NCBI GenBank assembly: GCA_030015575.1
Contig: JASDDO010000016.1
Span: forward strand, 108,147,241 to 108,211,240
From: Agapanthus africanus
Taxonomy: Eukaryota > Streptophyta > Magnoliopsida > Asparagales > Amaryllidaceae
DNA: 64,000 nt
Direction of reading: 5' to 3'
In this document: positions 21,011 to 34,800 of the stretch, in pieces
How positions within the stretch are numbered: the stretch's first letter is position 1
How the letters are laid out: each line of letters begins with the position of its first letter
Program-made: the position numbers and the translations under genes
Notes under the pieces: generated by a model
Told to the model about the DNA's origin: nothing
Seen by the model: only the letters and a program-made list of their open reading frames with translations
The model's database searches: none

Positions 21011-23884
21011 CTGACGAAGAGACCGGACTGGGCGGTAGTGTTGCCGGTTGGCTCGACGGGAGTTGTGACAGGTTCGCTTGTTTTCTTCTGATCGCTCAAT
21101 ACCTGGGTGGCCGTTACGTTTAGCTGACCTCTTGCGGCTTGGGGGTGCTTGATATGATCATCACCCACTGCCGGCGTATTGACGAGTCTTAGAGTCCCAC
21201 AATGGAGTTACCTAGTCCAGGCGAAACGATGTGGTGTGCATATGAGATATGCGCGGGGACCCGATTAAATGCGTGTATGTGATATCGTATATTAATCGGG
21301 CGGTTTTCTATTGGTCGGGTCATATGAGATATGACAGGTTTGCTAAATCAAGTGTTGATTTAACATTGACCATTTGCATTTTCACTTTAAACCCTTCTTG
21401 TCTTTTGTTGTATGCATGCATGTATGCATTTATGCTTATTGATGCACATATGGATGTGCATGCACTCATACATGCATACACATTTGTATCATGGTTGTTG
21501 ATACAATGGATGGTGGCAATATAAGACTCACACACTACTAAATATATTGATATTTATTTTTGAGATAAATGGAATTAGATAATTACTCATGGTTGATTAT
21601 TTTATTCCCCCCACTAACCTTTGTGTTAACCATGAGTTATTTTCTATGGCCATCTTTGATCCAAATATAAATATCTAGATATTTATTAACTTGAGTTAAG
21701 AGTGAGAAGAAGAAAATATATATATATTTTCTTTTCTCATTCTTATCATAATCTTTATCATTATCTTGAGCTCTTCATTTGCCATCATCTTCTTCCTCCT
21801 CTCTCTTGCTCTCTAGCTTTCATTAGTGAGCAAAAGAGTGATCAAGTTATGGTTTTGAAGTGAGAAAACAAACCGCATCACCATTCTACACTACTCTTGC
21901 CCATTAGTTTAGAGTGTTTTCTTCTACTTCTTCTCTTGATCTAGTGAAGCATCTAGCTTGGACAAAGAGGACTCCGGGTGGATCGTCGTGGACCTAGAGG
22001 ATCTCAAGTGTGCTTCTTTCAACTCTCAAGTGGTTAAGAAGTCTAGCGTAAGGAGCTACAAAGGTTGCACTCTCAAACCCTGGCCTTTTACTACTTGTGT
22101 TTGTGATAAAGATATTTTGTTACCCTAGCTTTTCTAGTTTGATCCTCAGGATAGTTTCTTTAGCACCCTATAATTTTTAATATGGCATGTATGATGCTAC
22201 CAAACCCTAGTAGTGGTGCTGTAGAAACATCTTCATGGTATCAGAGCCCAACTAGAAACCTAGATGATGTTACGATAATACGAAACCCGCAAAAATACGG
22301 TTTTAGAAACCCTTGAAATTTCTCTATGGAATTTTTTTAAAAAGTGTTCAAAAAATTATTTCAGCGACTGCAGAGTGGAATTTAGGATGATATAAGAACA
22401 CAGGTGCAATACGAAGGGGGGCTCGGATTCGGCCGGCGACCAAAGCAAAAAATCCGGCGACGCCGACCCTTATAGCTCCCCTCATCATCGTATTTCACCA
22501 GTGCTCTGTACATCTTATTCTGGGGTTTTTGGTATTGTTTATAAAGTCCAGAATTGCATGTGATGTAAGTTTGGTAATGGACTATTTGCGGAGTACTTCG
22601 TATTCGTATTTTTATAGCATTGTATTGGTAACTTTGGCGACGTTAAACAGGTCGAACGAATTATCAAACACTCGTATTTTCCAGGTTGAACGTACTCGAT
22701 ATATAATGTAGGTATTCCTATGGACCCTCTAGAAGAATGTAACCCTAACTCGAGATGTGACCACCAAACTATGACTAAACCTTAGGGTTTGCCGTAGTTA
22801 GTAGCTCCACAAATGAGGCTTGGGTCTGCCCTTCTACGGTTGGTCCATTAAATACTGTGGCATAGATTTTGGTTATTGTTTAACGGTGCTTAAGTGTTGA
22901 GCTTGCTGGGGAATATGGGTGTTCGTTAATTCGATCGAAGGGTTTAATATCGCCTAGTAGTATATGATACTTGTTTCTGGGACCGTAAGTGTAGTATGCG
23001 TATCGCCGGTTTCGTTGCAATATGTCAACGGCAATTGGGGTACGCATACTTGCTTACGTTGATGACATGTGATGTTATGTTGTGATGTATAGGATTGTCG
23101 TGATCGAATAGCCGGGGTTTTTTATGTGAGATGAGAGTTTTACTTTTCATTCATGTAAAATTCATTTGTAATGTAATATTCTTTTATTTAGGGCACTTTC
23201 GGGTTGAGGATGATGTCACCATTGATGTATATTATTTACTTTTCTGCATTAGGATAGACCCAAGGTTGAGAGCACAAGTGACCGGGTTCTAGAGTCCAGT
23301 GGGAGACCATCTCGAGGAGTCGAGACCGGGTCTCCTAACTCTAGAATTGGTATGGTCGCTTGCCGCTTTCGTAGGGGTCTAGGGTGTGGGATTGGCTATT
23401 CATCACGATTGTGGAATCCGTATTTTCTATTGTTGGCTAAATACTAAATACGGACGTCCTAGTATATCCTATATTATCATATCTGTGTTTCTTCTGCCTA
23501 TATTCTGTGATGTGATCGCTTAATATATCAGAGACGAATGCTACATTATATATGAGATATATAATAGAAGTTTCTTATGTTTTACACCCGCGCTAGTCCC
23601 GTCCCGGTATGCCGTTAGTTAAGTAACCTAACGGTGTATAACAGAACATTGCGGCGAATGCGGATGGCATAAGCGTACGTTGTATTTTCGTTTCTTTTCT
23701 GTGATGGCTTAAGGACTTAAATGATGGGATTACATTAATATGATTAATGTAAAGAAAATAAACCTAAAAAGATGTTGTAGAATCAGATTAGAAAAACCAC
23801 TCGGCTTTTTACGAAAATGCTACATTTCAAAACTACCGAGCTTAAGTCACTCCTTTTAAAAACCATTTGATTCTACGACGATAT
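21011..23884 (+). mobile_element. Copia-E fragment (plus): partial 5' LTR, primer site, part of leader
   Basis: The LTR part (21011-22235) begins inside U3 (GACGAAGAGACCGGACTG, as in other Copia LTRs here) and ends ACATCTTCA. After the primer site comes about 1.6 kb of leader with the shared non-coding blocks: TTAAGTGTTGAG near 22890, the conserved block 23255-23470, and TTCTACGACGATAT at the end. Tat-1 has inserted at 23885 after GATAT, so the rest of Copia-E should lie right of the window, beyond Tat-1. A dyad with 8-base arms around GTG lies at 21344-21362, and GTCATAT-GAG-ATATGAC near 21319. Confidence 0.82.
22236..22247 (+). promoter_or_regulatory. Primer binding site of Copia-E
   Basis: TGGTATCAGAGC directly follows the LTR end TTCA at 22235. 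It is the same initiator-Met tRNA type as in the other Copia elements. Confidence 0.92.
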
Positions 23885-24195
23885 TGTTGGGGTCAAAATT
23901 TGCATCCCGATTGACCAAGTCAAGGTCAACCCCAAGCCGGGTGGGCCCAAGCCCAAGTCAAGCAGGCCCATGCCCAAGTCGAGCCCGGGGCCAGCCTACT
24001 CATGCCAATATAGAAATCATGCAACAAATAATTTTGATGTAATTTTTTTTGTGCATGAATGTAAGAAAAATGGGCATCAAGCTAATTTTTTGTAAAGCCC
24101 ATGGTTTATGTGCAAAAAGAAATGGCACATGAGCCATGGGATGGGCAAAATGCCATTTTGTAAAGCCCAAGGGGCTATATGCAAATATGTAAGCC

Positions 24196-24204
24196 TATAA
24201 AAGG
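24196..24204 (+). promoter_or_regulatory. Possible TATA box of the Tat-1 LTR
   Basis: TATAAAAGG lies about 310 bp into the LTR. The 3' LTR copy has TATAAAAGA at the matching place (61696). The CT-rich, ATG-poor downstream sequence fits an R-U5 transcript start. No expression evidence is available. Confidence 0.55.
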
Positions 24205-24569
24205 CAACATGATAATGAATAAAAGATACACTTTTCATTCCTCTCAAGAAATTAGGGTTTGTGCCTCTTTCCCCTTTCTGAAGGTTCTAAACCTTCTTCT
24301 TTCTTTTGAATTAAATCAATAGTTTTACTCTTCCTTTTCCAAAACAAAATAGTTTTTCACCAAAAAACCCAGAAAGGGGAAATCAGATCCTCCATCAGAT
24401 CTCATAAAGGAGAGATTTTTAATATCTCATATTTCTTGATCTTCAAGATCCGGCCAACAAAGAAAGAAGAAGGAGTTCCAACTCAAGAAACCCCACTTTG
24501 GGTAAGAACTAGGGCTCAAGGGGAGAATCCCTTCATCCGCTTCAAAACATCCTAAGAGTTTAACTCCTA

Positions 24570-24600
<31 letters not shown>

Positions 24601-24659
24601 AACAAGTGCTCCTTCCTGGGAGTACAACTCCCATTGCAGGGACCAAGTCCCTTTTGCCG

Positions 24660-25060
24660 TCCAGACGCCCACGTGCTGACACGTGGGGCGCTAGTGCCCT
24701 TGCGCGCAGAGCGCTAGCGCCTTTGCGCTCAGAGCACTAGCGCCCGATCTTCCACGTGCTGACACATGGTACGCTACCGCTCAAAGCGCTAGCGCCCTTG
24801 CGCTCAGAGCGCTAGCGCCTAAAGCGCTAGCGCCCGAGCTCCCACATGCTGACACGTAGTGTGCTAGCGCTCAAGGCGCTAGCGCCCTTGCGCCCAGAGC
24901 GCTAGCGCCCAAAGCGATAGCGCCCGAGCGCCCACGTGTTGACACGTAGGGCGCTAGCGCCCTTGCGCTCAGATCGCTAGCGCCCGAGCGCCCACGTGTT
25001 GACAAGTGGGGCGCTAGCGCCCACGTGCTGACACGTAGGGCGCTAGCGCTCTTGTGCTTT
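24660..25060 (+). repeat. Palindrome array: GGCGCTAGCGCC and CACGTG dyads
   Basis: About 13 copies of a GCGCTAGCGC core (perfect palindrome, some with one change) alternate with about six copies of CCACGTG-CTGA-CACGTGG or close variants, for example 24669-24686. CACGTG is the plant G-box core recognised by bZIP and bHLH factors. The tract is far more GC-rich than its surroundings. It lies downstream of the likely TATA box, so it would be transcribed and could fold strongly. Confidence 0.85.
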
Positions 25061-25232
25061 TTCCCATGCATCCTTTGGATGCCCTTTCCCTTTTTTATTA
25101 TATATATATACACACACACACATACTCTACAACACCATCCCTCTCAAAATTTTTGGGCCGGGGTGCTGCCCCGCACCCCGTAAGGGGGCTGCTAGCCCCC
25201 TTGACCCCCAGCCCGCTATCCGGGTAGCGGGA

Positions 25233-27450
25233 TGTTAGTTATATATATGTCCTAGAGGCCATTGTTGTACATATGATATATATTATAATGGATGCTTGGA
25301 TATATATAGAGAGGACTTTCTTGCTCGTCATGATAGTATGCTATTTGGTTTCACTTTATCTTAACATGTTGACTTATATTTGTTTACTGTCTTCCTCTCA
25401 CATGTTGATAAAGCCCTTAGGATATGTACTCGACTGCTGAGACTATGATGAGATCATACTAGTAGGTCCAGAGTAGTCGACAAGTACATCCTATAACTAT
25501 TCCTAGTCGATGGTGTATCGAGACAGGGCAACGATACACCAGAGTAGACTCGTGTATACGCATCTTGACCCATATGATGGACAATGGATGATCCCATATC
25601 CATCGTTGTTTGACATCAAGGATGGTGTACGGGTGCTCAGTGGAGACTGGGTACACTGAACGGACTCGCCGAGAACTCCCAGATGGTATTATACCTCACG
25701 TCAGATTGCAGTTCTCTGGTGACACAGGTACAGGTTAGTCTGTAGACCCGAGATCGTCATAGAGTCTTGTGTGATTCCCACTGTGCTTTAATTTCCATCA
25801 TACCACGTCCAAGAGGGAGTGCAAAACGGTGGCTTTTGGGTACAGTCCCGAATCGCATGGAGGCAATGAGCGATAGGAGGGGTTTCGTCTCTCCCGGTAT
25901 AGGGAGTTGATGTTATGCTGTGTTCGATTGGGTAACTGAAAGTCCCTAGCCAGGGCGGATATTGAGTACTACTGGTAAGTGTTATCAGTAGGTTCTCGAC
26001 CTGTTATGAGACTCACATCGACACGACTTATCGGTTACTGGGGTTTGACGTTTACCACCCCAGGACCAGATATGCGACATATCATACGAAGAGACCGGAC
26101 TGTACGGTAGTGTTACCGATTGGATTCACAGAAGAATGTACGGGCTTGCTTGTTGATCTACTGATCGCTCAATACCTGGGTGGCTGTTACATTTAGCTGA
26201 CCGCCTGCAGGTTGTGGGTGTTTGATATGATCATCACCTGCTACCGGCGTATTGACGATTCTTTGGAGTCCTACACATAGGTTTCTTGACTCAGGAGAAA
26301 CGGAGTAGGAGCACATATGTGATATGTGCGGGATCGAGAATAATACGATATGAGATACCGTATTCTATTCTCGCGATATATGATATCGGCCGGCGATATT
26401 TGATATCAGCCGGGTCATCGGATCAAGTGTTGATTCGATGAATCGGTACATGATATATTAATCGGTTATATTCGATGTAGACGGATTGTCGGATCAAGTG
26501 TTGATTCGATAATTTAATGTATAATTATATATGTGATACATTATATTACATTATCTAATATTGGCTCGCTTTATTTTTTCATTTTCTCACCTGATAATAC
26601 ATTGATATATATGCGATAAATGTTAATTGTATTATTTTCTTTTGTTACAAAAATATATTATATATGTGATATATAATATTGTAACAAGTTATGATTACAA
26701 ATGCAACATGATCAGTGGAGATTAAACATGGTTGGGGTTTGATTTGGGTTAATCTTTTCTAGAAGCTTCTAGAAGCTTTTGTTTTGTTTCTTGCAAAGAT
26801 ATTATGTGTTGATATTTTTGGAGGTATTTTCTTAACCCAACCACACCCTTTACCCAAGTCAAATCTATACAATGGTTAAGTCATTCTTGACTTAACCATG
26901 GTTGCAATTGTAATGATATAACATTTTTATTATTCATTACAAAAGGATTAATCATTCCTCTTCTTCCTTGAGCTCTTGAAAAGCTTTCTATGTTTTTCTT
27001 TTGTGATGGATTAGTGTGAGATTTTGATAATAAAAGAGAGCATAAATCCTACTTCATCATCCTCATCTAATCTAGCCAATCAGATTAGGGTGTTCACTTC
27101 ATTAATACTTGATTAGTGAGTGAGAGCTTGAGTTAAAGAAACTTCAAGGTAGATCAACTTCGAAAAGGAAAACTTCAAGCAAGTATGGATCATTCGGGTT
27201 GTGGAGCTTCTCTTGAGTCCGGGCGATCATGGATCGCGGCAAAGGGACTACTACTTGGAGCTTATGAAGCGAAGGAGCGGACTACAAAGGTTGTAATCCC
27301 TCTCTCTTAGTTGTAAAGATGTTTACATGCATGTTTAACCCTAATAATCTAGCAAAGATCCTCGCTTTGGGTTGTTCGGCACGTATAAATTTTAAATCGG
27401 GCATGGTTGATGCCTTATAGACCCTTGTGACTATGCTCAGTAACCGTACA
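25233..27450 (+). repeat. 5' LTR of Copia-2 (2218 bp)
   Basis: It runs from TGTTAGTTATATATATG to AACCGTACA and pairs with 45867-48086. TCAA-GTG-TTGA dyads occur near 26423 and 26491, and GCACATAT-GTG-ATATGTGC near 26312. Confidence 0.95.
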
Positions 27451-27451
27451 G

Positions 27452-27463
27452 TGGTATCAGGGC
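27452..27463 (+). promoter_or_regulatory. Primer binding site of Copia-2, one base changed
   Basis: TGGTATCAGGGC has one substitution (A to G at position 10) relative to the TGGTATCAGAGC of its relatives. It lies two bases after the LTR, as in Copia-1. Confidence 0.88.
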
Positions 27464-29551
27464 CAAGCTAGAGCATTAGGCGACGTGTATACGAAGTTAA
27501 AAGTCCGATCGAACCCCGAAACGTCGGTTTTGAACCCCTCTCTTGAAATTTTTTAAAAATATGATTTTTTCCATATTTTAAATACTCAGAAAATTCAACA
27601 GGCAATTTTAAGGATAACTGTGAAATACGAGCCACTAACTCCCTGAAGTCGCCGCGGAACCGCGGCAGGAGCATGCTTCGCGAGACGGTTCCGTGGCCGA
27701 ACTTGGGAATTGGGGACTCGTATTTGTAGGGTTTTATCCGTAGGTATTAGTATATACTTCTGGGAATTTTTAATGTTACTCAAGTGTTGAGTGTTCTGGA
27801 GATCTTAAATATTCGTTGATTCGATCGGAAAGTTTAATTTTGTTTTGTTTTCCGGATAATTTAGAACGTGTTAAAATGTTCGAACGAATATCAATAACTC
27901 ACTTTTTCCCGACACGAAAAACTTTCAAGTGTTGAATTTTTCTTGAGTTTAAAACTTTCGGAAAAACATGCAAGCATATCTGTGGACCATCTAGAAGAAC
28001 GTAACCTTAACTCGATTATGTGACCTTCAAAACTTCCACTGAACCCTAGGGTTTGTGGTAGTTTGGCGTTGCCACATGTGAGGCGTTGGTTTGACCCTTC
28101 TACAGCTGGTTCATTGGGGCGGTGACATGTTCTGGGTTTTTTGAACTCCGCTCAAGTGTTGAGCTATTTAGGAAATCTTGGGTATTTGATTATTCGATCG
28201 GAAAGTTTAATATTGTCTATTTATCTGGAATGTGATACAATATGTGGAATTCATATAGTTAGGCATGAAATGCGAAGTATGTGATATTTCAGATTTACGA
28301 TGTCTAAAGTGATTGTGGATTCCAAATGTTGTAGTTTTACACATTCTTTTCTGTGACCGTAAGCGTAGTATGTGGTGTATCGCCGGCTTCGTTGCTATAT
28401 ATCAACGACAATCGAGATAGGCATACTTGCTTACATTGATGATATGAGATATTATGTGTTGCTGTGATATGTTGTATTGGATCGTCGTGTTCTGAATAGC
28501 CGGGGGTTTTATGTGAGATGAGGGTTTTTATTTTCATTCATCTAAAATTCATTTGTATGTAATATTCTTTTATTGGGGAACTTCCGGGATGAGGATGATG
28601 TCACCATTGTATATTATTTACTTTTCCGCATTAGGTAGACCCGAGGAGGGGAGCACAAGTAACCGGGTTCTAAGGTACAGTGGGAAGCCATCTCGAGGAC
28701 TCGAGATCGGGTCTCCTAACCCTGGAATTAGCAGTGTTACTTTCTTCTCTCGTAGGGGTCTAGGGATGTGGGTTTAGCTATTCATCGCGACCGTGGAATC
28801 CGTGTTTTATACAGGCTCGATGTAAAACACGGACGTCCTAGTGCATCCAATATTTCATATGTTATCTTCTGCTGCAATGTTCTGTGATGAGATCATATTA
28901 ATGCCTGAGACGAATGCTTATACTATATATATATGTTGATATATAAATATTACTGCTTTCGTTTCTTCTGTGATACTTAATAAGCATTAATTGATGGGAT
29001 TTTATAAATGAGATTAATAAAAGAAAAGAAATCTAAAAAATGTTGTAGAATCAAAACTTTATAAAAATGGTAGCTACAGTTTTGCTTTGCATAGCGGTAT
29101 ATATGATATACCCTGCATCTTATTCGATGAGGAAAGAGCCGAGATCCTTTCGCCTGGAGTGACCTCTTTAGCAAAACTGAAAAATGCTACAAAACTCGCG
29201 GTTTAGTTTTTGACAGCTTATATAGTTCTTGCTTTGCATAGCGGTATATATGATATACCCTGCACCTTATTCGATGGGGAAAGAGCCGAGATCCCTTTAC
29301 CGGGAGTGACCTCTTTTGCAAAACTGGAAAAGCCTCAAAAACACTCCTTTTCAAAATCACTTGTTTCTACAACGATATCAAGTTCATTACGCTCATGGTT
29401 TTCTGAAAAACCTGCGCAGCCCTCCGTTATTTCAGATAGGTGCTATTTTAGTATTCGTGCTACGGTAGTTTGGCCTCCGTCAAGGTGTAGTGTACGGTAG
29501 CTGATTTAGTACTTACCTGTTGCATGAGATGCGATTGGATTACGGTATTCG
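27464..29551 (+). other. Non-coding leader of Copia-2, first part
   Basis: No gag-like frame is present. Conserved elements are the palindrome GCCGCGGAACCGCGGC (27651-27666), dyads at 27778-27792 (ACTCAA-GTG-TTGAGT), 27924-27936 and 28150-28164 (GCTCAA-GTG-TTGAGC), the shared block about 28630-28850, and the two-copy tandem module (29086-29190, 29230-29340). Copia-D interrupts it after ATTCG (29547-29551), and it resumes at 39865. Confidence 0.78.
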
Positions 29552-31838
29552 TGTAAGTGCATGGCGGCGCCCCGGCCGTCAATCCGACGGCCAAATGCGG
29601 AAGCGGTGATAAACTTTAGTTTTTCTTGAACTGGCAAACCGCCGAGCACTAATACCCGGATCGAACCATTAATTAGTCCTAGCTAACTACAAGATGGGGA
29701 AGAGAGATATACCGACTGATCCAAGTCCTCCGGTCTTCTCGTCGTCGTCCCGATCTCCTGCGGAAGCTCCGGTCTCCACCTCGTCGCCGGAAGTGCACCA
29801 CATCGCCTACTTCTTTTACGGGCTCTCACCTCAATGCCGAGGCAACTCGGGCACGAAGCTGGCTAGTCGACGTGCCTAAGGTTTGCTGTAGATTATAGTG
29901 TGGATCTATATGTCTCATTTGGGATTCATGGAGGTGCCATTTTAGTGGAGGGATTGAACTTGGCTCTTGAGATGGAGATGTGGGGATTTTTGAAGCAATA
30001 AGAGAACAAAAATTTCCCCACTCAAAAAATTGGCAGCCCCTAATTTTGGCCGGCCAAAAATGCATTGTAATGGAATGAGAGTGAGTTCTCAAATAAAAGA
30101 GAGAGCCAACCATATCCAAGAGAGAGAGAGGAATGGTTATCATGTGAAAAGAAATAATAGCAAGGAAAGTCCAACACTCAAACACCAATGATCATCCATC
30201 ATCAACAACAATCATCACAACCAAATCCATACTCCACCAACCAATCATCAAAAACCATGATGACTCAAAAGTCAAGCCATGATGAGAAGAAGAAGAAGTC
30301 AAATGGTGGAGGAATTATTATGATACAAGTATATGAAAAGAACACCATCCACAAATGCCTATTTGCAACAATGCAAATAAGCCCTCCTCCACCAATCTTC
30401 GGCCAATGAACGATACAAAGGAAATTGGCCGAAACGGAAAGCAAACTGGCAACTCCAGAAAACTGGTCCCGTAATAAATTACAGGAAAACCCCGATACTG
30501 TGCATACACACCCGCATTTGTATTCCGACCGAAATACAAATGCAATGAGACAAAATCTACACTGTACTATACTAGGATCCGGCTTATACCAAAGCCGGCT
30601 AGTAATATCCGTTCGATCCTGATCCGTGTAATACCGCACGTATCTGATCGAACCCTGCCATATATCCCTACGGCCTATAGTACAAACTGTCTGATCCTGA
30701 CCCGTGCAATACCGCACGTATCAGATCGGACCTTGCCATATCTCCATACGGCCTCTACAACTTTTCGCCCAAAAGCTTGAGTAACTGAATGTGGGGGACT
30801 CTAAAGACTCGTCAACACCTTGGTTGTGGATTTAACCACTAGCACGTCAGAGGTATAAGCCAATACGTAATGGGCTACCAGGTATTGACTAAAAGGGACG
30901 TCTGTGGGCGAACCCAGCCTGACAACCCTACTGAGCCTGTCAGTGACAATATCCGTACAGTCCGGTCCGTTCGTCTATGAGTATCGCATGGCGGGCCTAG
31001 GGGGTTGGTAAAAGTCAGACCCCCAAAAGCGGTACAAGTCGTGTCGGAGTGTAGCCCAGAACACCATGAGATACTACTGGAATACCTACCAGTAAATCTC
31101 CTTGCCTCGGCCGAGGGCTTCGTGTAATGACTCTCCTAGACACAGCACGACCTCACCCCCAATACCGGGAGAGACGAACCCGTGAAGATGCACTCACTGC
31201 CTCCATGTGGCTCGGGACTGTACCCAACTAAAACCTGTTTGCACGACTCCTTTGAGCCGTGGTAGGGTAGTAATCAAAGTACAGTGGGAACTCACACAAG
31301 ACAAATGACGATCCCCAGGTCGATGAACTAACCTGTACACATGTCACCAGGGAACTGCCATCTGACATCTGGTATATGACCAACTAGCATGTTCCCGGTG
31401 AGTCCTGTCCGGTGTACTCATAACCCAATGAGCACCTGTATACATCTTAGGTGATCCAACTGACACCAGTGGCTTGTGAGACCGGCCACCGCCCCTCGTC
31501 GGGGTCTCGAATGTACACACTAGTCTACTCTGGAGTATCGATGCCCTGTCTCGAAACTCACACGACTAGGGACCATTTAAGGATATGCTTATAGACCCCA
31601 GCTCCAACTTATATGATCGCCCTCATACTGCTGGTGGTCAAGCAAGAATCCTAGGGGCTCTACCAACGTGTAATAGCGACTTGTCAGGTCACTTAAAACA
31701 GTACACGATGATAAAGGTAAACCAGATAGCATACTATCATCTCGAGTAAGACTGTCCTACCGGGATAGGTCCTCCATCAATCATTGCAATCACGTACCTG
31801 TGACCTAATAATTGACTCTTAGGGCACTATCTCCAACA
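29552..31838 (-). repeat. 3' LTR of Copia-D (2287 bp)
   Basis: On the plus strand it runs TGTAAGTGCATGG to ATCTCCAACA. Its U3 half is homologous to other Copia LTRs here, for example GTACAGTCCGGTCCGTTCGT near 30955. Its U5 half is different and ends with a GGCGCC-rich tip (29567-29590). Confidence 0.95.
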
Positions 31839-31850
31839 ATCTCCCACTTG
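31839..31850 (-). promoter_or_regulatory. Polypurine tract of Copia-D (minus)
   Basis: ATCTCCCACTTG is the inverse of CAAGTGGGAGAT, the tract in Copia-1 and Copia-2. It abuts the LTR at 31838 and fixes the minus orientation. Confidence 0.92.
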
Positions 31851-34800
31851 CACTCAAGGCTAATTATTGCGATGTCGCATACCCACAGCCCGTGTGATAC
31901 CGAACACCCAACTCCTCTACTAGTCAGTCTCACAAAGCTCGTTTGCGAAACTATTGCGTTCGAGGAATAGCCTTAGTGAGTGGATCCGCCTTGATGTTTC
32001 TTTCTATGTCTCTCTATATCTCAAGTTCTCGGAGAAACCCATCTCCCGAAATGAGCAATACCTGTCTTAGAATGTGTCTGGATGTCTGATGGGACCTAGC
32101 TCATAAATGAACTCCAAATCCAAACTTCTTAGACTGTATCGTCAACTGAACTTAATCAGTATCCTGCGCCATGCCACCCTCAGTATTGCCTTGGACCTAC
32201 TGTCCAAAATACTGCCCCTCGTCAGAGGGAAAACTATAACTCTGACAACCTCCTTGTCGTCCATGTCACCTTGGAAGCCTGGAATGATAACTGTCTCCCG
32301 AATGAGGCTGTCGTTATCATTTCCCTAGAACATCTACTTATGTTCTAAAGTTGCTCCCGACTGTTTCTCTAGGATTGGATCAATGTCAACTTATTGCAAC
32401 TAGTGCAAGAACAACAACTGGTGTGGTACTTGACATCTCATGATTGACTCAATTGCCTGAGCAAGTGATCTGTCAATCATGCACATCCCTCTCTACTTTA
32501 GTCTGTAAGACACCTTTAGAGAGGGTGACTCCATTACCTGCAGGTACACTACCGTGCCAGGAGTCGTCCATTCTAAATACCCTTAGAATGCTGTCTAAGT
32601 ACATTGATTGGGAAACCACCCAAACCTAGATCTAAAACCATAGATCTAGTAACCAGTATGTCTGATATAAAATCCAAGTCCCATGCGGAGAAACTACTGT
32701 GTGACGACCAAAGTATAACCGATCGTAGTATAGGAATATCACTTCCTACTCTGTGTATGTCATCCAAATACCAGGACATCACACCCTACTACCTTCTCAA
32801 CAGATCCATCCCCTATTCTGATGAAGTCAAACCCATGACTGTCTCGTCAGAAATAGATGATCTATCTCCGCCACATCTGCTTTAGTCTATAAATAGACAT
32901 AAGCTACCTGTCCACCAATGCTTCCGCTGCTCCCACTGACTACGACAACCCTCTGGCAGAGTCATATATACATACACTTCTAAAGCTAGTTTAGAACGAC
33001 GCTATACTCATCCTCCCGCCGGTCTCGTAACCTAGAACAACAGAAATGGCAATTGTGGGTAAACAAGAACTTCCCTGTCATCGTCCTTGAGGCTACCGGA
33101 GTACCTCTCGGGTGCCTGAAGTTACCCACCTTATTTGCGGAGTGGCCAATGGAATGTCAAACCAGATTGAATCTTTAGGTTCCTATCAAATCTTCAGTAA
33201 TCGTTTGTGGTTCTGGAATGACTTCCAGTTCTACCATACTCCCACTACTGTTTTTCTGAAAAAATCCATTTTTAATAAAACTGTGGCGAGTCTAGAACAA
33301 TATTGCTATTGTTCATCCAGATGGTAGAAAGTCAACCCTCGTCATAGCCTGGGTCAACCCACAAACAGCCATTACAGAATCGTGCCTTGAGTTGTCCAGT
33401 GTCTGGTTTTAATCATAAGCCGGAAAACTCCCCGTACCTTAACACCGTTAAGATATGAACTGTACTATATCCAATATAGAAACAGAGGCACTGATTTAAT
33501 TGAACCATATTCAAATCATGCAACTGTCTCCAGTGCATGTCAACTAAATGGAAAGAGGCCGATCAGCGTTACTCAACTTAGGAATACTTCCAATTGTGAG
33601 TAACCTGTAAGAGAAGCAAGTTCTCTTAATCATTACAATCAACTGAATACCATTCATAAGTATCTACATCTTCGATCACTTTGAAGAATCCCGATACTTG
33701 CGATACCTGGTTCTCTACTTTATTCAAATACCTATAACTTCTCAAAATTCGGACCCTGTGTTTCCACGAAACACCTGTCTAAAAACTAGAGAAGTCATAA
33801 GTAAACCGAATATAGTACGAGGACCAACCCCGCTGTCCTGATGGACCCTGGACAACATACAATACTGTGTATAAGTCCCTTGAGTCTGACAACTCATTCA
33901 CTGTGTGTCGTAGGTTGAAAACTGTACTTATGGTTAAGAAGAATTACACCGCTGTTTAATGCTCCTTACCTAACTATCCACTGATATAGGTAAATGTCAT
34001 CGACATAATATCAAAAAGGTATATCTCACTCTATAAAAATAGACGTACAGATATATCAATTTGAAATTGGTGCATAAAAGCGGATATTCAAAACCAAATA
34101 TTTGCCGACCGGCAAACAGCCCAGGTGATTTCCTCAAATATCACCGATTACAACGAATCCCGATATAATGAGGATGATCACCCAATTCCCAATAACTTAC
34201 TCCCACTCATCATCTGTAAAACCATACAGATGTGAGAATCATACCAGGTAAATATATATACTCTGGAGTAAGTATCTAATCGGGAAATCAGTTTTCTTTT
34301 AACATTACACAGTGAAACTGAAACATCGAAATGTTTCGATGGGGTACCCTGGTATTCCTAGTAATGCCTCTTCCAGATTCACGTCTGTAACCTTGTAATT
34401 CTTTGCCACCTCTCCAAATCCCTTGATTTGTCTTTAGTCTTTACCTTCTGCACACCCCTTTAAGCCAAATGGTTTTCTTCCTTCCCTACCGTTCGGCACC
34501 AGCCTATGGTTTGGAAGAAGACTATCCAATAAGCATAATGGGTGTACTGTCCCAATCCTAGGAACATTCGCAATGCGAGAGAAGGTGAAGATAAAAGACA
34601 CCTGAATAAATCTTATCCCTATTTCTCCTGGACCTGAATCCATCCCCGAACTGGAACAAGTTCCTTTCGAGTTCGTATATAACCATATGATGGAGTATCC
34701 AAATAAACTGTGGATCTTCGTAGTGATACGGAGTGTCCTGGAGAAATACAAAGGTGATTTAGGATTGGCGAAGGAATACTTGGTTTGGTCGTGAATATCT

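Larger units (their letters stand above)
23885..25232 (+). repeat. 5' LTR of Tat-1 (most of it)
   Basis: It begins TGTTGGGGTCAAAATTTGC and matches the 3' LTR pieces at 53471-53534 and 61443-61825 through the AAGCCCAAGTCAAGC and ATTAGGGTTTGTGCC regions. TATAAAAGG at 24196 is a plausible TATA box, since the sequence following it is pyrimidine rich. It contains a CA microsatellite (24571-24597), the GCTAGC/CACGTG array (24660-25060) and an inverted GC-rich stretch near 25150-25232. Copia-2 interrupts it near the 3' end; about 50 bp more follow at 48087. Confidence 0.8.

Noticed and set aside
20455..21123. 222-codon frame as a host gene
   Set aside because: It runs across the LTR end at 21010 into an unrelated Copia LTR, is hydrophobic low-information sequence and has no domain.
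29694..29879. Small S/P-rich frame, also at 37717-37914, as a gene
   Set aside because: It lies in both Copia-D LTRs at the same place, short, and unrelated to any domain I know.
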